A stretch of DNA of 37,362 bases from Bacteroidota bacterium (GTDB taxonomy: Bacteria; Bacteroidota; Bacteroidia; UKL13-3): assembly GCA_947492885.1 (NCBI GenBank), contig CANLPK010000018.1:1-37362 (forward strand), written 5' to 3'. Numbering within the stretch: position 1 is the stretch's first letter; each line of letters opens with the position of its first letter. Shown here piece after piece: positions 26,401 through 32,266 of the stretch. The notes under the pieces were generated by a model that did not search any database, was not told the DNA's origin, and worked only from the letters and a program-made list of their open reading frames with translations. Position numbers and translations under genes: made by a program.

Positions 26401-26879
26401 AGCTTTCCACTTAATTGCAAGTTAAAAATCGAATTCAAAACTAAGTCCTGATTGTTTCCTACGGTGATGCCTCGCGAAATGACGCCGCTTTTATTTAAGG
26501 CAGGTTCATCGGCTAAATTGGTGTTTGTTTCATGAGGAATGTACAAATAATCTCTTCCGGTATTACTCGGGCTATTTCTTATCAATGCTCGCTCTTTGTG
26601 TTTATACAGTGGTTGCACTGGCTGGTACAATACACGATAAGAGATGGTGATAGATCCTCTTTCTTTGGTGATGAATTGTGATTTTAGAGGAAGTAAAAGG
26701 TAATTACTCGCGTTAAAAGTGCTTGGTTCGAGAACCTTAAATTCTCCAATACTTAAAGTGTCAACTTGAGTAGTATCAGAAACAATTTGCAGCGTTTTAA
26801 ACCTCAGGCTCGAAACAGATTGAGCCCAAGTAAGTTGTAGAATAAAGCTTAGAAAGCAAGTAATTGCAACACGTTGCAT
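23424..26879 (-). CDS. Large predicted outer-membrane beta-barrel protein (1,151 aa)
   Basis: I do not recognise a named family. Visible: a signal peptide ([20 protein letters not shown]); an N-terminal region resembling other Bacteroidota outer-membrane proteins ([42 protein letters not shown]); long runs of alternating hydrophobic and polar residues through the C-terminal half; and a final GGVEVRYLF ending in Phe, the usual C-terminal beta-signal of barrels inserted by the BAM machinery. Near residue 840 is a 12-residue loop [12 protein letters not shown] with the spacing of an EF-hand calcium site (D-x-N-x-D-G ... E). It lies 43 bp downstream of the E2 gene and may be read from that transcript; no box was found in the gap. 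Confidence 0.85.
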   Translation of the reverse strand: [1151 protein letters not shown]

Positions 26880-26922
26880 GTAGTGTGCAATTTAAAGAAA
26901 TAAATAGATTTTCGAGGATGGA

Positions 26923-28275
26923 TTAGATCTCACGATTCACATCCCAAGCCTCCAAATAATCGCCTACACGACGAAGGAATCCTCCTCCTAAGCTACCATC
27001 AACAATTCTGTGGTCGTAGCTAAGAGATAAGAACATCATGCTGCGTATTGCAATCATATCACCTTCGGGAGTTTCGATTACGGCCGGCTTTTTACGAATG
27101 GCACCGATGGCAAGAATCGCTACTTGAGGCTGATTGATGATAGGTGTTCCCATTACATTGCCAAACGTGCCTACGTTTGTAATCGTAAAGGTGCCACCTT
27201 GAATATCATCAGGGACTAATTTGTTCTGACGGGCACGATTGGCCAAATCATTTACATTCTTGGTAAGTCCGATTAAGTTTTTATGATCGGCATTTTTTAT
27301 CACAGGAACAATTAAGTTTCCTGAAGGAAGTGCTGCTGCCATTCCAATATTGATATTTTTACGTTTGATAATATTATTTCCTTCGAGGCTAATATTAATC
27401 ATTGGGAAGTCTTTAATCGCTTTCACAACACATTCAATAAATATTGGAGTAAAGGTGATTTTTTCTCCTTCTTTTTTCTCGAATGCATTTTTCACTTTGT
27501 CTCTCCAACGAACCAAATTGGTCACATCACACTCTACAAAGCTAGTTACATGCGGGCTCACATGCTTACTCATCACCATATGTTCGGCAATGAGTTTACG
27601 CATACGATCCATTTCCACGATTTCATCACCAGCCATGGTTGTAACTTTTGGTGCCATAATTACAGGAGCAACCGTTGTTGCAGGTTTTGATACAGATGTT
27701 GGGGCTTCAACAATAGGTTCCGATTTTGAAGGAGGAGTATTGGAAGCTGGAACCGCTTGACCTTTATTTTCTATAAATGCTAGAATATCACGTTTCGTAA
27801 CTCTTCCTTCGGCTCCAGTGCCTGGAATGGTTTCGAGCACTTGCATCGAAATATTTTCTGTACGTGCAATATTTAATACGAGTGGGGAATAAAATCGATT
27901 CCCGTCGATTGCAGGTTTTATTGAATGAGCAACAGTTTCATTTTTTGCTTCTAAAGTGGCCGCTGCTTCTTTAACAATCTCAGCAATCTTATTATCTTGA
28001 ATAACAGGAGCAGCTGCTGTAGTACTGGCACCAGCGCTATCCGCGATGATGGCAATAACAGCACCTACTGGTACCACATCATTTTCTTTGAATAATTTTT
28101 TAATCAATACACCGGCATAAGAACTAGGGACTTCACTATCAACCTTGTCGGTCGCGATTTCTAGTACAGTCTCATCTTGGGCAATGGTATCGCCCTCGTT
28201 TTTTGTCCATTTTATAATAGTAGCCTCCGCTATACTTTCGCCCATCTTAGGCATCACCAATTGAAACTCAGCCAT
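26923..28275 (-). CDS. 2-oxoacid dehydrogenase complex E2 component (dihydrolipoamide acyltransferase)
   Basis: The acyltransferase core of a pyruvate, 2-oxoglutarate or branched-chain 2-oxoacid dehydrogenase. The 450 residues hold one lipoyl domain (1-78, lipoylated Lys44 in ATDKVDSEVP), a linker, the peripheral-subunit-binding domain (about 131-170: FYSPLVLNIARTENISMQVLETIPGTGAEGRVTKRDILAF), an Ala/Pro-rich linker, and the catalytic domain (about 220-450) with the active-site HRIVDG (His422, Asp426). The sequence looks most like the branched-chain type common in Bacteroidota, but which acid is used cannot be settled here. No E1 or E3 gene is nearby, so it is encoded apart from its partners. 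A good promoter lies upstream. Confidence 0.95.
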   Translation of the reverse strand: MAEFQLVMPKMGESIAEATIIKWTKNEGDTIAQDETVLEIATDKVDSEVPSSYAGVLIKKLFKENDVVPVGAVIAIIADSAGASTTAAAPVIQDNKIAEIVKEAAATLEAKNETVAHSIKPAIDGNRFYSPLVLNIARTENISMQVLETIPGTGAEGRVTKRDILAFIENKGQAVPASNTPPSKSEPIVEAPTSVSKPATTVAPVIMAPKVTTMAGDEIVEMDRMRKLIAEHMVMSKHVSPHVTSFVECDVTNLVRWRDKVKNAFEKKEGEKITFTPIFIECVVKAIKDFPMINISLEGNNIIKRKNINIGMAAALPSGNLIVPVIKNADHKNLIGLTKNVNDLANRARQNKLVPDDIQGGTFTITNVGTFGNVMGTPIINQPQVAILAIGAIRKKPAVIETPEGDMIAIRSMMFLSLSYDHRIVDGSLGGGFLRRVGDYLEAWDVNREI

Positions 28276-28298
28276 TATGTATGATTTTAGAATTTGCG

Positions 28299-28330
28299 CA
28301 AAAATAAGTTATTATAAATAATTAGCACAA
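28299..28330 (-). promoter_or_regulatory. Promoter of the E2 gene
   Basis: On the minus strand TTG (28330-28328), 21 nt, then TATTTTTG (28306-28299): a full Bacteroidota-type promoter. It ends 23 nt before the ATG at 28275. Confidence 0.6.
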
Positions 28331-28367
28331 TTATTTGTGACATCTCATAAGCCGTTTGGCTTACTTA

Positions 28368-29054
28368 TTAGATTTCACTCCCTTCACCAGCGAACTCCTC
28401 CAACCGGGTTTTCGCCATAGCACCAAGGAATACGTAGTATAAGCTAATAAGCATGATGATATGACTGATATCATTAAAGTTGAAATATTCGTGAATGGAA
28501 ATATGCAATTTAAAAACGATGATTGAGAATAAGGAGATTCCAAAACCTAAGGCTACATCTTGAGCCCCTGGTTCTCCTTTTTTAAAGTCAAGGTAATTGA
28601 GAATAATTGTAAGTAGTACGACAACTCCTGCATAAATCACGATTAAACTAAACTCATTGTTTGCGATGGTAATAGCCGAAATTAATATAGTAGTAATTTG
28701 AACAAATATTCTAACCTTCTTTTTCCTTGAGGCATTTCCATTATCTAGCATTTCTGCGCTGGCCAATAGTAAAAAATAGGATGATACGATACTGCAGAGG
28801 TTCATTCCGATTCGTATTCCCTTATAGATATCGGCATTAATATAGAGCTTTAACCCATGCAATAATCCACCAAAAGCGGTTGAAATGCCAAGAAACAAAA
28901 AGAATAATCTCCAGAATTTTAGAAGTGGCTTGCTCTCCGACGGTAGCTTTAACTTTAAGAAAGAATAAATACAAAACCACGCCAACAACAAATCGGTTGC
29001 CGCCGTTACAGGTTCTGAAATTATAATTCCTAAATTGAGGGAGGTATCGTTCAT
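28368..29054 (-). CDS. Seven-helix membrane protein, DUF6962-like
   Basis: A 228-residue integral membrane protein with about seven hydrophobic helices and no signal peptide or enzymatic motif that I can name with confidence. Conserved-looking polar residues within helices include the opening EPVTAATD, FGGLLHGL, and HISIHEYFNFNDISHIIMLISLYYVF near the end. The pattern of His and acidic residues near membrane edges recalls the CREST superfamily of membrane hydrolases (alkaline ceramidase relatives), but this is speculative. I place the start at the ATG at 29054. The frame is also open from a TTG at 29066, but that TTG lies inside the predicted promoter box. It sits 62 bp after the KdsC-like gene when the TTG is used, 74 bp from the ATG. 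Confidence 0.8.
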   Translation of the reverse strand: MNDTSLNLGIIISEPVTAATDLLLAWFCIYSFLKLKLPSESKPLLKFWRLFFLFLGISTAFGGLLHGLKLYINADIYKGIRIGMNLCSIVSSYFLLLASAEMLDNGNASRKKKVRIFVQITTILISAITIANNEFSLIVIYAGVVVLLTIILNYLDFKKGEPGAQDVALGFGISLFSIIVFKLHISIHEYFNFNDISHIIMLISLYYVFLGAMAKTRLEEFAGEGSEI

Positions 29055-29063
29055 TAGTGTAGG

Positions 29064-29071
29064 CAAAAGTA
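29064..29071 (-). promoter_or_regulatory. -7 promoter box of the DUF6962-like gene, near-leaderless
   Basis: The minus strand reads TACTTTTG (TAnnTTTG), ending 9 nt before the ATG at 29054. The upstream TTG candidate start falls inside this box. Confidence 0.5.
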
Positions 29072-29128
29072 GGATTTTTTTAAATATTTACCTTAACTAG
29101 ATAAATCGTAACTGCTGAAATTCATTAA

Positions 29129-29596
29129 TTATAAATCCCAGTGCATTTCAATGAATTCTCGCACACAAGCATCCCCACCATTCTTATTTAATACAATATG
29201 AGATGCTTGTTTTATTTTTGATACGGCATCGGCTGGACATGCTGCCAACCCTACCTTTTGCATGCATTCTAAGTCGTTAAGGTCATCCCCAATATATGCC
29301 ACATCTGTTAACTTGATTTTAAGCGATTTGCACCATTTCTTTAAAATGGTAAGCTTATTATCTCTTCCAACATATAACTGACTTATGCCTAACAAATCGG
29401 CACGGCGTTGAATTAAATTGATATTGTGCCCGCTACTGATGATCCCAACAATGACTCCATGATTGGCAACAATTCTTTGAATCGCCAAGCCATCTTTGGT
29501 ATTGAATCTCTTGAATTCATCGCCACTCTCAGTGTAGTACATTCCGCCATCGGTAAGCACTCCATCAACATCAAGGATTAGAAGTTTGATTTGCAT
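29129..29596 (-). CDS. kdsC: KdsC-like HAD phosphatase (3-deoxy-manno-octulosonate-8-phosphate phosphatase family)
   Basis: A 155-residue haloacid-dehalogenase-fold phosphatase without a cap domain, as usual for KdsC, which dephosphorylates Kdo-8-phosphate in lipopolysaccharide core synthesis. Motif I LDVDGVLTDGG (Asp9 nucleophile, Asp11), motif II IISSG (about 53-57), and motif IV YIGDDLNDLECM (about 106-117) are present; FNTKDGLAIQRI is a further KdsC hallmark. It lies 25 bp downstream of DAHP synthase on the same strand. Members of this family also act on related 3-deoxy-sugar acid phosphates such as KDN-9-P, so the exact substrate is inferred. Confidence 0.9.
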   Translation of the reverse strand: MQIKLLILDVDGVLTDGGMYYTESGDEFKRFNTKDGLAIQRIVANHGVIVGIISSGHNINLIQRRADLLGISQLYVGRDNKLTILKKWCKSLKIKLTDVAYIGDDLNDLECMQKVGLAACPADAVSKIKQASHIVLNKNGGDACVREFIEMHWDL

Positions 29597-29621
29597 TTTG
29601 GGTTTGATTTATTAATCGACA

Positions 29622-30620
29622 TTAAATAATGTTTCTGCCCACAGCAGTTGCAATTCCTTTCATTTCTCCAAATAGTTTGGTAAAGGTGGGATGATCCAAT
29701 TGTTGTGAAGCATCGCTCTTTGCTACCTTTGGGTTCGGGTGAACTTCAATTAATAACCCGTCGCAACCAAAGGCTACCGAGGCTTTTGCTAAATCGGGTA
29801 CTCCATAGGCGTAACCCATAGCATGACTAGGGTCTAATATTACCGGCAGGTTGGTATGATATTTCAAGTAAGCTGCACCGCATAAATCGAAGGTGAATCG
29901 GGTTTTTGTTTCAAAGGTTCGGATACCTCGTTCGCATAAAATAACTTGCTCGTTTCCACCACTTAAAATGAATTCGGCAGCTTGAACAAATTCTTGCAGC
30001 GTAGTACCAAATCCACGTTTTAGCAAAACCGGTTTACGTGCTTCACCGCATCTGCGTAGGATACTTTGATCATACATAGCTTTTGCTCCAATTTGCACAA
30101 TATCCGCATATTCAATTACGGCATCTACATGCGAAGAGTCTTTTACTTCTGTAATGATGTTCAATCCATATTGCTTGCGAACTTCAGCCAACATCTTTAA
30201 TCCTTCGAGTTCCATTCCCTGAAAACTATACGGAGAAGTTCTAGGCTTAAAACATCCTGCACGTAGGGTATTGATGCCTAATCCTACGAGCAACTTAGCG
30301 CTTTCTTCAATTTGTTCCCAACTTTCAATGGAGCAAGGTCCCGCAATTACTGGGGTATTCATAGAGTTGCCTCCAATGGTGGTTTTTCCCCATTTTATTT
30401 CGCGCAATTCATTGCGATAGGTTTTGCTAGCAAGTTGAATATCACTATCCATGGCCCAATGGCCATCGGTTTTGCCTGCTACCAAGGCGGGAAGTTCCTT
30501 CACAGCCGATGGGGTAATTAAAATGAAATGGGTGCCATTGAAATAATGCATGGCTTGTAATTCGTGAGCCAAAGCATGTGCTTCCGTTTCTTGTATCTCT
30601 TTTTTTAGATGGATAATCAT
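29622..30620 (-). CDS. aroF: 3-deoxy-7-phosphoheptulonate (DAHP) synthase, type I beta, with N-terminal regulatory domain
   Basis: Catalyses the first step of aromatic amino acid synthesis, joining phosphoenolpyruvate to erythrose-4-phosphate. The barrel (about 88-332) has AGPCSIES (93-100), FKPRTSPYSFQG (124-135), KRGFGTT (201-207), LCERGIRTFET (228-238), DPSHAMG (263-269) and EVHPNPKVAKSDASQ (292-306). KPRTSPYSFQG marks DAHP rather than Kdo-8-P synthase. The N-terminal 85 residues match the ferredoxin-like domain that gives feedback control in relatives from Thermotoga. It is encoded between an epimerase-CBS fusion (3 bp upstream) and a KdsC-like phosphatase (25 bp downstream), an operon whose logic is not obvious for a pure aromatic pathway gene. 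Confidence 0.96.
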   Translation of the reverse strand: MIIHLKKEIQETEAHALAHELQAMHYFNGTHFILITPSAVKELPALVAGKTDGHWAMDSDIQLASKTYRNELREIKWGKTTIGGNSMNTPVIAGPCSIESWEQIEESAKLLVGLGINTLRAGCFKPRTSPYSFQGMELEGLKMLAEVRKQYGLNIITEVKDSSHVDAVIEYADIVQIGAKAMYDQSILRRCGEARKPVLLKRGFGTTLQEFVQAAEFILSGGNEQVILCERGIRTFETKTRFTFDLCGAAYLKYHTNLPVILDPSHAMGYAYGVPDLAKASVAFGCDGLLIEVHPNPKVAKSDASQQLDHPTFTKLFGEMKGIATAVGRNII

Positions 30621-30623
30621 ATA

Positions 30624-31643
30624 TTATAATTCGCCTTTAATTAAATTAGTAAACAAAATGGTTCCAGTAAGTTGCTGATCTTTATTCACTACTGGTAAGT
30701 ATTGTAATGGGAAATTGGTATGTTTTATAAATAATAGTAAATCGTGAATGCTACTATCTTCTTGCATTTGTAATGGATTTGAATTCACGCAGTCGTGTAC
30801 ATTAATCTGGTCCAGATGACCTATATTCTTTAATAAGCCTCGACGAATATCAGCATTGCTAATTAACCCCTTTAGCAATCCTGAAGCTTTGGTAATCAAT
30901 GTAAATGCCATTTTATAATCCTCGATTTTCTGCAAAGCACCTTCAAAAGTAAGTTGGCTCTCCTCAATAACGGGCACCTCATCGAGCATCATCATAAAAT
31001 CTTTCAATAAGAAATGTGAGCCAACCACAGGCTTCTTTAAATTAAGTAAAGCCGCTCCCACATATCCTTTACTAAATAAATATGAACCAACCACTGCCGA
31101 ATCAACACCAAGATTACGAAGGATGAAACTTACTTCGGCGTTTACGCCTCCATCAACCTGTATTGTTTTTCCAGGGTAGCGCTTTTGAAACTGACGAATT
31201 TTACGAAAGGTATTCTTGTCAAACATCCCACCACTTTGTCCAGGGGTGGTGGTCATGAGCAAAATATAGGAGCAATCCTCGGCGTAAGCATCAAATGCTT
31301 CGATGGCGGTATTAGAAGTTATAGCCAATCCAATTTCGGTATGTGGAGCCAATGCCTTTAACAAACTGAAATCAATAGGAGTCTTGAAATTTTCGAACTG
31401 GAATGACACTTGTTTAACCATGCAACGACCAATGCCAGCGAAGTACTTTTCGGGGGTATTCGAAATTACATGAAGGTCGGCAGGGGTAGAGCTATGTTCA
31501 TTTATATAGGCGATATCATCGAAAACTCTGGGGTCATCGTTACAATCTACATGGAAGTAGTCAACCTCATGGTGATCTAGCTCGGTCACAATCTCCGATA
31601 GGAGTTTATCTTTTGAACTATAAATGGAGGCTGAAATCTTCAT
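30624..31643 (-). CDS. Ribulose-phosphate 3-epimerase-like barrel fused to CBS domains
   Basis: Residues 1-205 resemble ribulose-5-phosphate 3-epimerase (a TIM barrel interconverting ribulose- and xylulose-5-phosphate). The metal and catalytic residues are kept: HVD (His31, Asp33), DLHV (His58) and QVDGGV (Asp164); the phosphate-binding text ILLMTTTPGQSGGMF (127-141) corresponds to the family's MxVxPGFGGQxF. Elsewhere it is divergent, for example DCNDDPRVFDD in place of DVMDGxFVPN. Residues about 225-339 look like a pair of CBS domains (ISNADIRRGLL, YLPVVNKDQQLTGTILFTNLI), of the sort found on arabinose-5-phosphate isomerase. CBS domains usually sense adenine nucleotides. First gene of a tight operon with DAHP synthase and a KdsC-like enzyme. 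Confidence 0.87.
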   Translation of the reverse strand: MKISASIYSSKDKLLSEIVTELDHHEVDYFHVDCNDDPRVFDDIAYINEHSSTPADLHVISNTPEKYFAGIGRCMVKQVSFQFENFKTPIDFSLLKALAPHTEIGLAITSNTAIEAFDAYAEDCSYILLMTTTPGQSGGMFDKNTFRKIRQFQKRYPGKTIQVDGGVNAEVSFILRNLGVDSAVVGSYLFSKGYVGAALLNLKKPVVGSHFLLKDFMMMLDEVPVIEESQLTFEGALQKIEDYKMAFTLITKASGLLKGLISNADIRRGLLKNIGHLDQINVHDCVNSNPLQMQEDSSIHDLLLFIKHTNFPLQYLPVVNKDQQLTGTILFTNLIKGEL

Positions 31644-31665
31644 GCAACAATTTTAAAAATGGGTG

Positions 31666-31673
31666 CAAAAGTA
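31666..31673 (-). promoter_or_regulatory. -7 promoter box of the epimerase-CBS/DAHP synthase/KdsC operon
   Basis: The minus strand reads TACTTTTG (TAnnTTTG), ending 22 nt before the ATG at 31643. No clear -33 box. Confidence 0.5.
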
Positions 31674-31825
31674 AGCAGTTGAAAGGGTATTTTTGCAGGA
31701 ATTATTATAATTTTAAGTACATTGTGGCTTTCCTAAATAAGGAATTTTGGAAGATAGCCTCCAATTCGGGTAAGTAAAAGCAAAGTGTCATAGAATAAGA
31801 ATTGTGAGAAATTTTTCCTGCTCAC

Positions 31826-31856
31826 TTTGTTTTTCGATATTTTAATCTTACTTTTG
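31826..31856 (+). promoter_or_regulatory. Promoter of rpsO
   Basis: TTTG (31826-31829), exactly 19 nt, then TACTTTTG (31849-31856): a full consensus Bacteroidota promoter. It ends 20 nt before the rpsO ATG, as expected for a strongly expressed ribosomal protein gene. Confidence 0.75.
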
Positions 31857-31876
31857 CAAGCCAAAATTTAAAAAAG

Positions 31877-32146
31877 ATGATTGTATCTGCCGAACGCAAA
31901 AAAGAAATATTCGCAAAATACGGTAAGTCGGAAAAGAATACCGGTAGTACTGAAGGTCAAATAGCCTTGTTTACTGCTCGTATCAACCACTTGTCGCAAC
32001 ACCTGCAAGTTAATAAGAAAGATAATTCTACCGAGTTGTCGCTAATTAAAATGGTAGGAAAGCGCCGCTCCCTCTTGAATTATTTAGCTAAAACTGATAT
32101 CTACGGTTACCGTGCTCTTATTAAAGAGTTGGATATTCGTAAGTAA
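31877..32146 (+). CDS. rpsO: 30S ribosomal protein S15
   Basis: An 89-residue primary 16S rRNA-binding protein of the small subunit. The family signature is complete: EIFAKYGKSEKNTGSTEGQIALFTARINHLSQHLQVNKKDNSTELSLIKMVGKRRSLLNYLAKTDIYGYRALIKELDIRK, with the conserved TGSxExQIAxLTxRIxxLxxHL and GRRxLLxYL-type stretches. It is followed by pnp, the gene order found in very many bacteria, but a strong hairpin and T-run stand between the two here. Confidence 0.99.
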   Translation: MIVSAERKKEIFAKYGKSEKNTGSTEGQIALFTARINHLSQHLQVNKKDNSTELSLIKMVGKRRSLLNYLAKTDIYGYRALIKELDIRK

Positions 32147-32168
32147 TTTTCTCCGGAAAATTTATTTT

Positions 32169-32218
32169 AAAGCTATAGGCAGACAGCTTGTAAAACTGTT
32201 TTCCTGTAGCTTTTTTTT
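32169..32218 (+). terminator. Terminator or attenuator between rpsO and pnp
   Basis: An 11-bp stem (AAAGCTATAGG 32169-32179 with CCTGTAGCTTT 32203-32213, one G-U pair) has a shorter inner stem (ACAG/CTGT) and is followed by a run of T to 32218. It should stop most rpsO transcripts before pnp, or act as a processing site. Confidence 0.88.
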
Positions 32219-32266
32219 ACACGGTGATTTTTTAAAAGACACACATAATTATATATATATCTCAAG

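Noticed and set aside
28348-28363. Hairpin TAAGCC/GGCTTA just after the DUF6962-like gene, considered as a terminator.
   Set aside because: On the minus strand no T-run follows, and the stem is only 6 bp.
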